This document shows, piece after piece, positions 54,643 to 64,000 of a stretch of DNA of 64,000 nt. The notes under the pieces are model-generated. The model was not told the DNA's origin, did not search any database, and saw only the letters and a program-made list of their open reading frames with translations. The stretch lies in contig NZ_JAEMUW010000003.1 in assembly GCF_016598485.1 (NCBI RefSeq), positions 361,044 through 425,043 on the forward strand. Direction: 5' to 3'. Made by a program: the position numbers and the translations under genes. How positions within the stretch are numbered: the stretch's first letter is position 1; every line of letters starts with the position of its first letter. This DNA comes from Micromonospora coerulea. Its GTDB lineage: Bacteria > Actinomycetota > Actinomycetes > Mycobacteriales > Micromonosporaceae.

Positions 54643-55914
54643 TCACAGGTCGTCTCCGATCCCGTCGAAGGCCTCACCCGAGGACGTTTCCTCGCCCGGA
54701 GGCAGCAGAGAGGCAGCAGCACTGTTGAAGGCCGCGAGGACACGGGCGGCGTAGTCGTCCGGCGTGTGCGTATAACGATTGAGCGTCGTGGACGCCTGCT
54801 CGTGGCCCATGACCCGCTGCACGAGGTTGATCGGGACGCCGTCAGTGACAAGCCAGGTGGCGTAGGCGTGGCGCAGGTCGTGGAACCGCATACCGCCCGC
54901 GGCCTTGGCCGCTACGCAGGCGATCGCCTCCCGGTCGGTGGTGAACTCCGCCGACCACTCGACGCCCTCCCGGTCGGGCCAGACGGCACGGAATCGGTGC
55001 GGTCCGGCGTTGACCACCTGGCCGAGCAGGCCGGCGCGGACGAGCGAGGGCAGCCAGACCCGACGGCGGAAGTTCGACCGGCGCAGCGGGCGCCCGACCC
55101 TGTCGCGGAAGACCAGCGTGCGCGGGTCCGGAGTCTCGGAGGAGGCGTGCAGCTCCCGGAGCGCGGCCAGGAGGAACCCGGGCAGCGGCACGATCCGCAC
55201 CCCGGCGCGGCTCTTCGGGTACGGGCGGAGCACGATGCCGCCGTGGGTCTCCTCGGCCACCTGGACCACACGCAGCGAGGCTCGGTCGAGGTCGACTGAG
55301 GACCACGTCAGGCCGGCGCACTCGCCCCAGCGCAGACCGGCCCCGGCGGCGGCGGAGACGATCGCCCGATGAGGCGGCGGTATGGCCGGGAGCAGGCGAC
55401 CGAAGAACTCCTCTCGGCTGATCGTGACCGGCTTGACGTCCCGGGACCGATCACGAGGTAGCTTCACCCCTTCCGCCGGGTTGGCAGCGATCAGCCGTGC
55501 CTGAACCGCCGTCCGGAGGATCATCGACAGCAGGTGGTAGCACCTGGACACGGTGGCGGGGGCGAGGTCCCGACCGAGGCTGGTCACCCACTCCTGCACC
55601 GACATGAAGTCGACCTTCCCGAGCGGCCAGTCGCCCCACTTCGGCAGGACGTGTGCGCGGAGCATGGAGACCGTTCGCTCGGCAGTGCGTGCCTCGACGG
55701 TCCTGGTGGCCAGCCACTGCTGAGCGAAGTCGCCGAACCTGGTACGCCCGGCGTGCGGGTTGACGTAGGTGCCCCGGTTGAGGCTGCCCTCGATCTCCGC
55801 CAGGAAGGCGTTGGCCTCCCGCTTTGTGCGGAAGCTCTTCGACTTCTGCGCCCCAGCGGGGTCACGCCAGCAGGCGCGGAAAGCGCCGGCCGGAGTCTTG
55901 CGAACGAATCCCAT
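54643..55914 (-). CDS. int: Tyrosine recombinase integrase of an AICE
   Basis: Site-specific recombinase (423 aa). An N-terminal Arm-binding/SAM-like domain (about 1-175) precedes the catalytic domain with Arg195 (GLRWGE), His345-x-x-Arg348 (HDLRH), His371-region GHEQASTT and nucleophile Tyr381 (NRYTH). It catalyses integration and, with the excisionase, excision of the element. ATG lies one base inside the excisionase stop. Attachment sites are expected beside it, at the left end of the element near 54.5 kb. Confidence 0.95.
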   Translation of the reverse strand: MGFVRKTPAGAFRACWRDPAGAQKSKSFRTKREANAFLAEIEGSLNRGTYVNPHAGRTRFGDFAQQWLATRTVEARTAERTVSMLRAHVLPKWGDWPLGKVDFMSVQEWVTSLGRDLAPATVSRCYHLLSMILRTAVQARLIAANPAEGVKLPRDRSRDVKPVTISREEFFGRLLPAIPPPHRAIVSAAAGAGLRWGECAGLTWSSVDLDRASLRVVQVAEETHGGIVLRPYPKSRAGVRIVPLPGFLLAALRELHASSETPDPRTLVFRDRVGRPLRRSNFRRRVWLPSLVRAGLLGQVVNAGPHRFRAVWPDREGVEWSAEFTTDREAIACVAAKAAGGMRFHDLRHAYATWLVTDGVPINLVQRVMGHEQASTTLNRYTHTPDDYAARVLAAFNSAAASLLPPGEETSSGEAFDGIGDDL

Positions 55915-56189
55915 CAGCGCCTCCGCCCGTGCTCGGTGCCGGTGGCGGCAGTTGGTTGCTCGGTGATGCCGTTGAGCCAGGCGTGGAAGCGGGTGCGAGG
56001 GATGAGCCAGCGACCACCGAGTCGGGTCGCCGGGATCGTTCCGTCCCGGACGAGGGCGTAGGTGCTGCCGAGCGAGATGCCGAGCAGCTTGGCGACCTCC
56101 CGGACGGTGTAGGTGACCGGCTCAACGGCTGTCGCGCCGCTGCGGGGGACGAGCCGGACGACGGGGCTGGTGCGGGCGGTGGTGCTCAT
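55914..56189 (-). CDS. xis: Excisionase-type HTH protein
   Basis: A 91-residue protein with an HTH_17/MerR-like winged domain (TYTVREVAKLLGISLGSTYA then GTIPATRLGGRWLIPR). Such proteins serve as recombination directionality factors beside AICE integrases. It is directly upstream of int and overlaps its start. Confidence 0.88.
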   Translation of the reverse strand: MSTTARTSPVVRLVPRSGATAVEPVTYTVREVAKLLGISLGSTYALVRDGTIPATRLGGRWLIPRTRFHAWLNGITEQPTAATGTEHGRRR

Positions 56190-56217
56190 TGCGGGTGACC
56201 TCCTCAGGTCTGTCGGG

Positions 56218-57989
<1,772 letters not shown>

Positions 57990-57990
<1 letters not shown>

Positions 57991-58256
57991 CAAGCCGCCA
58001 CCCCGGTGGGGTGGTGGTTGATGATGGTTCGTTCGGTGACGATGACCCGGCAGGCGCCGCACTGGCGCTTGGCCGGCTCGTGCCGATAGCAGGGGATGGT
58101 GGTGGTCACCTGGCCGCAGCGGATGGTGACCGGTGCCCGGCAAGGGGCGCCGGGGATGACGTCGACGAGCGTGCGGCGGATGTCGTATGGGTGCGGCTCA
58201 GGTTCGCCGGGGCAGGTGTGGATGACCTGCTCGACGTCGACGAGGTAGATGGTCAT
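57990..58256 (-). CDS. Small cysteine-containing AICE protein
   Basis: An 88-residue protein with Cys and His residues (HTCPGEPE, APCRAPV, IRCGQ, IPCYRHEPAKRQCGACR) that suggest a zinc site. It overlaps repSA by one base (ATGA-type), so it is in the same operon. Function unknown. Confidence 0.65.
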
Positions 58257-58990
58257 CGGGCACCACCGGTCAGGGTGGTGAGGAGTCGCCCGGCAACGGC
58301 CGGGGCGACGTCGAGCCGGTCAGCCAGCTCGGCGGGCGTGATGAGTGCTCCGGTGGACTGTTCGTGTTGCACGGCGGCGAAGCGGGCCATGGGCAGCAGG
58401 TGGGCGGGGACGTCGACCGGCTCAGGGGCCGGCACGGTGACAGGCACCGGCTCGGCGGCCGGCGGCGGCGTGGTGGCCGGGGTCGGTTCGGGAGCCGGGG
58501 TGATGGCAGCCGGCGGTGCCGGCTCGGTGACCTGCTCGGCCACCTGGACCCGGATCGGCTCGGCCGACTCAGCCGGCGGAGTGTCCACCCGCACTGGGGC
58601 GGGAGCGAGGACGAGCTTCACCAGGGCCATGAACGCCAGAGCTGGAACGGCGGAGAGCAGCCAGCCGGAGGGGCCGGCCTTGGCGACGGCGAGTTGTGCG
58701 GAAAGGGAGAGCCCGGCGGCGGCGATGAGCAGGAACAGCGGGTAGCCGATCGGAGCTCCGGCCCGGCGGCGTCGGCGGATGGTCAGCAGGGACGCGATGG
58801 GGACGAGTTCGGAGATGACAGCGTTGGCCCAGCCGAACCATTCCCCGGTCCCGGTAGGGGAGTTGGCGAGGGTCCAGTCCTTGACGTGGGTGAAGGAGGC
58901 GGCACCGGCGAAGCCGGCGACGGTGAGCAGGATGAGGACCAGGACCAGGCCCTCGACCCGGGTGGCCTTGCTGGTGTGGTCAGCGGCCAT
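58253..58990 (-). CDS. DUF2637 (SpdA-like) membrane protein
   Basis: A 245-residue protein with four transmembrane helices (about 15-32, 55-70, 83-103, 110-130) and a C-terminal Pro/Ala-rich cytosolic part ending in a winged-helix-like segment (ITPAELADRLDVAPAVAGRLL). DUF2637 proteins accompany repSA and tra genes in AICEs and are linked to plasmid spread. Overlaps neighbours on both sides. Confidence 0.8.
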   Translation of the reverse strand: MAADHTSKATRVEGLVLVLILLTVAGFAGAASFTHVKDWTLANSPTGTGEWFGWANAVISELVPIASLLTIRRRRRAGAPIGYPLFLLIAAAGLSLSAQLAVAKAGPSGWLLSAVPALAFMALVKLVLAPAPVRVDTPPAESAEPIRVQVAEQVTEPAPPAAITPAPEPTPATTPPPAAEPVPVTVPAPEPVDVPAHLLPMARFAAVQHEQSTGALITPAELADRLDVAPAVAGRLLTTLTGGAR

Positions 58991-59273
58991 GGGTGGTCAC
59001 CTCCCCGGAGGTGACAGCGCGTTCTTCGGCGGCGAGGCCGGCGAGACCGACGCGGATGCCGGCGCAGGTGTTGCAGCCCTGACCGTCGGGAACGGTGCAG
59101 TCGGCGAGGTGCGCTTCCTGCACGATGCGCAGGGACTCGGCGTAGTAGCCGGACAGGAACCGTTCGAAGGACAGCTCACCGCGTGCGGCGAAATCCTGCG
59201 CGAGGGCCGTGATGACGTAGTCGTCCGGGGTCATCCGCTCCTGGGCGGCGAGGTTCGTGATGGCGGTGGTCAT
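58980..59273 (-). CDS. Small AICE hypothetical protein
   Basis: A 97-residue acidic, mostly helical protein with a Cys pair near the end (DCTVPDGQGCNTCAG). It overlaps the DUF2637 gene by 11 bases and the next gene upstream by four. No family recognised. Confidence 0.7.
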   Translation of the reverse strand: MTTAITNLAAQERMTPDDYVITALAQDFAARGELSFERFLSGYYAESLRIVQEAHLADCTVPDGQGCNTCAGIRVGLAGLAAEERAVTSGEVTTHGR

Positions 59274-59620
59274 CGGGCACCTCCGGTGCAGTCGAGGCAG
59301 GAGCCGGTACGGCGGGGGATGTAGTAGGGCTGCACGACGCCGCAGTGGCGGCAGGTGCGCCGGGCTCGCAGGGCCTTGGCGATGGCCTCCCGCTGGGCGG
59401 GAGTGGCCGTGCGTTTGGGTGCGGCGAGGTCGAGGCGGTAGAGGTAGGCGACGCGCTTGCCGCGCCGCCAGAGGATCTGCGCGACGGCGTCATGACCGCC
59501 GGGTCGCAGGCCGGCGGCACGCAATTGCCGGCGCGTGGCCAGCCCCTTCGGGGCGAGGCGATAGGGGTAGGTGGGGAACTCATCGCTGGCGTTGGCCGGG
59601 TCGTAGGTGAATGCGGTCAT
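59270..59620 (-). CDS. RRQRL-type zinc-ribbon AICE protein
   Basis: A 116-residue basic protein with RRQLRAAGLRPGG (about 30-42) like the RRQRL family of AICE-associated zinc proteins, and a C-terminal ribbon CRHCG...CLDC. It probably binds nucleic acid. In the operon chain by four-base overlaps. Confidence 0.75.
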   Translation of the reverse strand: MTAFTYDPANASDEFPTYPYRLAPKGLATRRQLRAAGLRPGGHDAVAQILWRRGKRVAYLYRLDLAAPKRTATPAQREAIAKALRARRTCRHCGVVQPYYIPRRTGSCLDCTGGAR

Positions 59621-59916
59621 GACTGGCCTCCCCAGCGCTGCTGGGCGGCCTGGCGGGAGATGCCCAGCCGTTGGCCGATTTCGGCCCAGGAGTAGCCGAA
59701 GGCCCGCAGCCCGATGACGGCTTCGCCGATGGCGTCGTCGATGACGGCGGACAGGGCGACGAGGTCGCGGAGGGCTTCGACGTCTCCGGTGGCGACGCGG
59801 CGGCCGTGGGCGCGGATGATGCGCCGAGCGAAGGCCGCGAACTGGTCGTTCTCGACGACCTCACGGCGACGGCGGGATCGCGGGACGTGCGTCAAGGTGT
59901 GCTTGACAGTGCTCAT
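59617..59916 (-). CDS. Small HTH protein of the AICE
   Basis: A 99-residue protein with a C-terminal helix-turn-helix (YSWAEIGQRLGISRQAAQQRW), sigma-region-4-like. It likely binds DNA within the element. ATG 59916 was preferred to the longer open frame from 59952. Overlaps both neighbours by four bases. Confidence 0.78.
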   Translation of the reverse strand: MSTVKHTLTHVPRSRRRREVVENDQFAAFARRIIRAHGRRVATGDVEALRDLVALSAVIDDAIGEAVIGLRAFGYSWAEIGQRLGISRQAAQQRWGGQS

Positions 59917-60350
59917 CGGTTCTCGCCTCCCTGGGTGTGGAGGCGGTCCCACTCCTTCGCCGCGCCCTGTAGGGCGGAGATGACGTGCTCTGCGGTGCAG
60001 AGCGGGTCGTCGTTCCAGGAGTAGGGGGAGGTGTGTTCGTCGAGCCAGTAGCCGTCGTCGTCGACGTGGTGGATGGGGTAGTCCTGGTCGAGGTAGTCGG
60101 TCAGGGCCGCGATCGCGTCGAGGTAGGCGGTCCGGTCGTCCGGGTTGAGGTCGGAGAAGTGGTTGACCGCGTGTCCGGCGCAGGCCATGCCGATGGCCCC
60201 GACGGCGCAGGCCGGCGGGGTCGGGGTGTCGGTGGTGGCGTAGTAGGTGCCCTGGTGCCAGCCGTGCCGGCGCAGGTAGAGGGCAGCCATCCGCAGCAGG
60301 TCAGCAGGGGTGACCGGCGCGGTAGAGGGTGGGTTGTGGGTAGCCTTCAT
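59913..60350 (-). CDS. AICE hypothetical protein
   Basis: A 145-residue acidic protein rich in Tyr, His and Asp (YLRRHGWHQGTYYATT, CAVGAIGMAC, YLDQDYPIHHVDDDGYW). Similar proteins are commonly seen in Streptomyces and Micromonospora mobile elements; I cannot name the function. ATG 60350 starts it; the upstream open frame lacks coding character. Confidence 0.7.
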   Translation of the reverse strand: MKATHNPPSTAPVTPADLLRMAALYLRRHGWHQGTYYATTDTPTPPACAVGAIGMACAGHAVNHFSDLNPDDRTAYLDAIAALTDYLDQDYPIHHVDDDGYWLDEHTSPYSWNDDPLCTAEHVISALQGAAKEWDRLHTQGGENR

Positions 60351-60450
60351 GGCAGCCACGTCCTTTCGAGGGCTGTTGGTTGGTGGTCGGCGGAACCGGA
60401 TTCGCTTTGCAGGGCTGAGGCCGGTTCCGTCGGCCGTTTCTTGGGTGCGG

Positions 60451-60909
60451 TCAGCAGCCGGGGCAGTGGCGTTTTCCGCTGCCGACTGCGCTTCGCAGGG
60501 CGGCGAGGATGAGCGCCGCGATGGCCAGGAGGCCGGCGATGAGAGCGGCATGGTCGGCCAGGAACGTGACCAGCTGGTCGACGAGGTAGGCGACGGCCGC
60601 GACCAGGGCGACGACAGCGGCGGTGACGGTGGCCGCGATGGCGATGCGGCGGCGGATGCGTCGCTGCTGGGCGGGCTGGACCCGGTTGGTGATGTGCTCC
60701 CGCATCGAGGTGACCCGGACCGGCCGGATAGCCGGGGTGGTGGTGTCTAGGAGTCGGACGTTGACGCGGATGCGCGGATCGGTGGCCGAGACGGGCCGGG
60801 GTGCGGTCATCGCGACCAGGGTTCCGGCGTTGTGGTGGTTGCGTAGGACGTTGGCGACCTGCTCGGGCAGGCCGACCACGGTCATGTTCCGGTAGCCGAC
60901 GGCGGTCAT
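60451..60909 (-). CDS. Small membrane protein of the AICE transfer module
   Basis: A 152-residue protein with a soluble N-terminal part (about 1-85) and two transmembrane helices (about 88-110 and 119-140). It starts four bases inside the TraSA stop, so it may help mating-channel formation or spread. No named family. Confidence 0.7.
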   Translation of the reverse strand: MTAVGYRNMTVVGLPEQVANVLRNHHNAGTLVAMTAPRPVSATDPRIRVNVRLLDTTTPAIRPVRVTSMREHITNRVQPAQQRRIRRRIAIAATVTAAVVALVAAVAYLVDQLVTFLADHAALIAGLLAIAALILAALRSAVGSGKRHCPGC

Positions 60910-61778
60910 GCTGCTGCTCCCAGGTCGAGGCGGGTGAGGTCGGGGACGAGGGCCGGTAACGGCCGGGGTCGGCGGATCCAGGCGGCGTAGTCGGCGATGC
61001 CGGCGATCTGGCCGTCGGTCAGGTAGGCGACCTTGATGCGGCGGGGGATGCCGCCTTCGGCGATGAGGTAGGCCGCGCCCTGGTTGCTGGGGGCGATGTC
61101 GGTGGCGGTGTAGCCCTGCTCGGCCCAGCCGTGGCCGAGGACGATGTTCGAGCTGTTAGGTGTGGTGCAGCGGAACGCAGCGCGGTAGCCGAACAGGTCC
61201 CGCAGGCTGGTTGGGATGATGTCGAAGGACGGCCGCTGGGTGGCGGCCACGACGGGGATGCCGGCGGCGCGGCCCCGTGCCACCAGGTCGCGCAGGAGAG
61301 CGACGAACTCTTCCTGCTCCTGCTTGGTGCCGACCGTCGCCGAGTAGAAGGCGATCTCGTCGACGAGGACGGTGATGACCGAGAGCCCGTCGGCGGCGGT
61401 GAGCTTGCGGCGCCCGTGGGCACGCAGCCAGGCGTAGCGGTTGTTCATCACCAGCTGCAGCCGTTTGAGGACGGCCAGGGCCTCGGTGATGTCGGGGCCG
61501 ATGAACGCATCCGCACAGTCCTCCCACTGGCCGAGTTCGACGAGCTTGCCGTCGAGCAGGACCAGGCGGGAGTCCACGCTAAGGGCGGCGTGAGCGGCGA
61601 TGCAGTTAAGGAGGCCGCTCTTGCCTCCGCCGGGTTCGCCGCCAGCGAGGAGGTTGCGGTAGGCGAGGGTGATGTAGACGGGGTGACCGAACTCGTCGAT
61701 GCCGACGAAGATGGGGTCGAACATCGACAGGCCAGGCCCCACCGGTACCCCGGCGGTCGGGGCGGTAGCGGTGGTCAT
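60906..61778 (-). CDS. traSA: FtsK/SpoIIIE-type transfer ATPase TraSA
   Basis: A 290-residue DNA-translocase-like protein for conjugal transfer of double-stranded DNA between mycelia. Walker A GGEPGGGKSG has Lys53, and Walker B is TVLVDEIAFY. Its length is close to that of pSAM2 TraSA (about 300 aa). It lacks membrane helices; the gene upstream supplies a membrane protein. ATG 61778 follows AAGGAGG. Confidence 0.88.
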   Translation of the reverse strand: MTTATAPTAGVPVGPGLSMFDPIFVGIDEFGHPVYITLAYRNLLAGGEPGGGKSGLLNCIAAHAALSVDSRLVLLDGKLVELGQWEDCADAFIGPDITEALAVLKRLQLVMNNRYAWLRAHGRRKLTAADGLSVITVLVDEIAFYSATVGTKQEQEEFVALLRDLVARGRAAGIPVVAATQRPSFDIIPTSLRDLFGYRAAFRCTTPNSSNIVLGHGWAEQGYTATDIAPSNQGAAYLIAEGGIPRRIKVAYLTDGQIAGIADYAAWIRRPRPLPALVPDLTRLDLGAAA

Positions 61779-61861
61779 GCAGCCCTCCTTGGGCGTAGGT
61801 GGGCGCGGAGAGCCACACGAACGAGCCCGCACGGCTCTCCGCGACCGAGGTTGGGTTGGGG

Positions 61862-62785
61862 TCAGATCCAGTCGGAGATGTCGTCCTCAGGGGTGGAGGA
61901 CGAAGCCGCGGGCTTGCTGCCGTTGGCGGTGGCCGGCGGCTTCTTCTGCGCCGGCAGGGTGACGGTGGGGATGTCGACGTCGGGCAGGTCCAGAGCCGTC
62001 GGCACAGCCGGCGTAGGCCGGTCGGTGGCCGGGGTGGCGGGATCGATGACGTCGACGAGCGGGGAACCCACCTGGGCGGTGAGGACCTCGCGGCGCTTGA
62101 TGTCGAAGCGCAGGTAGGCGGCGTTGCCGTCGGATGCCCGTTCGATGAGGGCGGTGGAGGCGTGGCAGGCGACCGCGATCCGGTCAAGCCGGCCCTCCAG
62201 GTCGGCGAGGGACAGGCCGGGGCGCAGGTAGACCCAGACCCGCTCACCGACGGGTGTGGGACGAGCCCACAGGATGAGCGGCAGGCTGCCGGACTGGTTG
62301 GCGATGATGAACTGCGCGAAGCACACGCGCAGCCGGTGCCGCACCACGAAGCACCAGGTCCAGGCGACCAGGACACGGCGGGTGACCGGCACGGCGGCCG
62401 GGACGCCCACGACCAGGGCGACCACCGCGAAGGTGACCGGCATGGGCGTGTGGTTGGCCAACTGCACCCAGCCAGTACCGAGGAAGGTGGTGACCCCGAT
62501 TTCGGGGGTCCACCACCACAGCAGCCGCAGCACCGGCCAGATACGGACCAGCACCCAGACGAGGCCGCCCAGCGGGACCCCGATGAGAGCGCCCAGGAAC
62601 AGGGCCAGGATGGGGTGCATGTAGGAAGCGGCCACCACGGCCGCAAGCAGGCCGACGATGACCGCCGTGAGGATGAACGCCAGCCGGGCGTTCCGTGCCG
62701 AGGACCGGTGAACCTTGGCCTCGATCACCGTGATGGTGCCGTTGGACTTTCCGCCAAAAGGGCGGCGAGGGCTAGACTTGGACAC
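61862..62785 (-). CDS. AICE membrane protein upstream of TraSA
   Basis: A 307-residue protein with four or five transmembrane helices in its first 150 residues, a cytosolic middle and a Pro/Ala-rich C-terminal tail ending in DDISDWI. It may anchor TraSA to the membrane. GTG 62785 follows GGGAGGAC; 83 bases separate it from traSA. Family not recognised. Confidence 0.75.
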   Translation of the reverse strand: MSKSSPRRPFGGKSNGTITVIEAKVHRSSARNARLAFILTAVIVGLLAAVVAASYMHPILALFLGALIGVPLGGLVWVLVRIWPVLRLLWWWTPEIGVTTFLGTGWVQLANHTPMPVTFAVVALVVGVPAAVPVTRRVLVAWTWCFVVRHRLRVCFAQFIIANQSGSLPLILWARPTPVGERVWVYLRPGLSLADLEGRLDRIAVACHASTALIERASDGNAAYLRFDIKRREVLTAQVGSPLVDVIDPATPATDRPTPAVPTALDLPDVDIPTVTLPAQKKPPATANGSKPAASSSTPEDDISDWI

Positions 62786-62845
62786 GACGAGTCCTCCCAA
62801 TCGCGAGTTGGGGCGGATGAGTTGGAGGGCACGGGGTCGGCAGAT

Positions 62846-62930
62846 GTAGGAGTCGGACCGACCCCGCGCCAGCTCTTGCGGGGATGCCACCGCCCCAGGC
62901 GGTGACCGGGCCGGGAGCGTAGGAGTCGGA
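62846..62930. repeat. 12-base direct repeat upstream of the transfer operon
   Basis: GTAGGAGTCGGA occurs at 62846-62857 and 62919-62930, 73 bases apart, in the gap 62786-63024. It may be an operator for a KorSA-like regulator or part of a transfer locus. No gene seen in the gap. Confidence 0.55.
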
Positions 62931-63024
62931 TCCACTCCCGGACCGTTCGTTTCTCAGATCAGCGGACATCAGGCCGCATCAGGCGAGACACCACGAGGCT
63001 TCACACAGCACGCTGTGCGAAGGA

Positions 63025-63342
63025 CTACTTGGCCGCCGAACCAGCCTTCGGCTTCAGCGAGATCGCACGGAACGCGACGCCGTTGCGCCCGTTGGTCGCC
63101 CACGGAATGGCCTCCAACTGCTCGACCTCGATGAGCTGCCCCACCATCACGCCCGGCTTCTCACCCGCCGTGGTGATGGTGATGACCTCACCGCCCGTCT
63201 CGTCGAGAACGAAGACCTGGGTCGACCACATGAGCCGGCCCGTTCCCTTCTCCGACCGCTGGTTGCCGTTCTGGTCGTTCTTCGGCTCCGGGTCCTTCGA
63301 CACCGTCACCTGCTTCGCCTTGGTGTCTACGTACAGCTTCAC
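63025..63342 (-). CDS. SCO3933-family AICE regulatory protein
   Basis: A 105-residue protein opening KLYVDTKAKQV and containing TGRLMWSTQVFVLDETG, like SCO3933-type proteins of AICEs, which have uncertain regulatory roles in transfer or replication. GTG 63342 follows AGGAGGT; the open frame back to 63660 crosses the divergent promoter region and was rejected. It is divergent from the regulator at 63520. Confidence 0.78.
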   Translation of the reverse strand: MKLYVDTKAKQVTVSKDPEPKNDQNGNQRSEKGTGRLMWSTQVFVLDETGGEVITITTAGEKPGVMVGQLIEVEQLEAIPWATNGRNGVAFRAISLKPKAGSAAK

Positions 63343-63519
63343 AACAGACCTCCTGTGTCTCTGGCCGATTTTCTTGAGCTTGTCCCCGGTGGACTCTTGC
63401 TCGTGGCCTCTGCGGGTAAGGCTCCCGAAAAGACGAGGACAGCCCGACCGTTGGGCTGGACGACTACGGACGTCTTCGTTATCGTGAATGTGTCCCAGTC
63501 GTCCCTTAAGGAGGGTCGA

Positions 63520-64000
63520 ATGCCAAACGACCGACTGCGGGACTCGATTCTGCGCAATGGCCTGACGCCTGTTCTGGTGGCCGAGGGGATCGGTGTCGAC
63601 CCGAAGACCGTGGAACGCTGGATCACACAGGACCGGACGCCCTACCCGCGCCATCGGCACGCCATCGCGGCGATCGTGCGTGAGGACGAGTCGTACCTGT
63701 GGCCGGGGGCGGTGAGCCCGGAGAAGGCATCGAGAATCGGGCAGAGCGAGGTAGTCCAGCTCTACTCGCGGCGATCGTCAGTGCCCTACGACGTATGGCG
63801 TCGACTGATAGATCGGGCAGAGAAGCGGATCGACGTACTGGCTTATGCCGGCCTATTTCTCGTTGAGCAAGACCCGAGGCTCGTCGACACTTTGCGTCAA
63901 AAGGCTCTTGACGGTGTTTCGGTGACGATTATGCTCGGCGATCCGACCAGCGCCGCAATCGAGCGGAAGAGCGTCGAGGAGGGTACGCCCGGCGTCATGG
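63520..64000 (+). CDS. HTH regulator with PLD-like domain (DUF5919 type), partial
   Basis: Cut by the window end; 160 residues are visible. Residues 1-55 look like a Xre-type HTH (VDPKTVERWITQ then PYPRHRHAIA), and from about 90 the PLD-like domain (SEVVQLYSRRSSVPYDVWRR, MLGDPTSAAIERK) of DUF5919 proteins begins. These regulators are frequent in AICEs and act on neighbouring genes. ATG follows GGAGGG. Codon use is less GC-rich than the chromosome genes in the window, in keeping with transferred DNA. Confidence 0.8.
   Translation, partial: MPNDRLRDSILRNGLTPVLVAEGIGVDPKTVERWITQDRTPYPRHRHAIAAIVREDESYLWPGAVSPEKASRIGQSEVVQLYSRRSSVPYDVWRRLIDRAEKRIDVLAYAGLFLVEQDPRLVDTLRQKALDGVSVTIMLGDPTSAAIERKSVEEGTPGVM

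Noticed and set aside
54369..54728. Plus-strand ORF between the HAD gene and the integrase
   Set aside because: It runs through two perfect hairpins and into the integrase gene on the opposite strand; Pro-rich translation without a domain.

Overview
The window is high-GC actinobacterial chromosome, most likely Micromonospora or a close relative in the Micromonosporaceae. The evidence is many GTG starts after GGAGG sites, stop/start overlaps (GTGA, ATGA), menaquinone-linked respiration genes, ESX (type VII) genes and a RepSA-type integrative element. The assignment is inferred from gene content; no rRNA or tRNA is visible. Very long antisense ORFs are GC-bias shadows and were left out.

Region 1 (1-21.1 kb) is a respiratory block. 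After the end of an LPXTG surface protein come menG (last menaquinone methylation), a small hypothetical gene, a geranylgeranyl-reductase/MenJ-like flavoprotein and a complete nuoABCDEFGHIJKLMN operon with tightly coupled genes, closed by a 17-bp-stem hairpin at 19931-19968. A polyprenyl diphosphate synthase follows, so quinone head, tail, tail saturation and complex I sit together. A near-consensus Rex (NADH/NAD+ sensor) operator lies just before the MenJ-like gene.

Region 2 (21.1-28.6 kb) holds an MFS transporter divergent from an IclR regulator, a SigL-like ECF sigma factor with its zinc anti-sigma factor and a SigL-type promoter in front, a complex inverted repeat between convergent genes, rarD, a GNAT acetyltransferase and a holin-like membrane protein. 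Region 3 (26.8-34.6 kb) is a partial ESX module: EccE, two WXG100 proteins, mycosin, and a 1078-residue protein with two SseB-like domains whose unassigned C-terminal domain overlaps a 121-residue partner gene. EccB, EccC and EccD are absent from the window.

Region 4 (34.6-50.3 kb) is secretory: an alpha/beta hydrolase that appears to lack its nucleophile, a lipoprotein, three M6 (immune inhibitor A) metallopeptidases in a row, then a giant cupredoxin/multicopper-oxidase-like protein (about 1529 aa) with a YtkA-like membrane protein. Region 5 (50.4-54.3 kb) has acetyl-CoA synthetase, a Fic-like protein with a degenerate active-site motif and an HAD-IB hydrolase.

Region 6 (54.5 kb to the end) is the integrase-proximal part of an actinomycete integrative and conjugative element (AICE): integrase, excisionase, RepSA, a chain of small overlapping genes, an FtsK-type TraSA, a membrane protein, an SCO3933-family protein and a divergent regulator cut by the window edge. 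The other end of the element and its attachment site are not visible.
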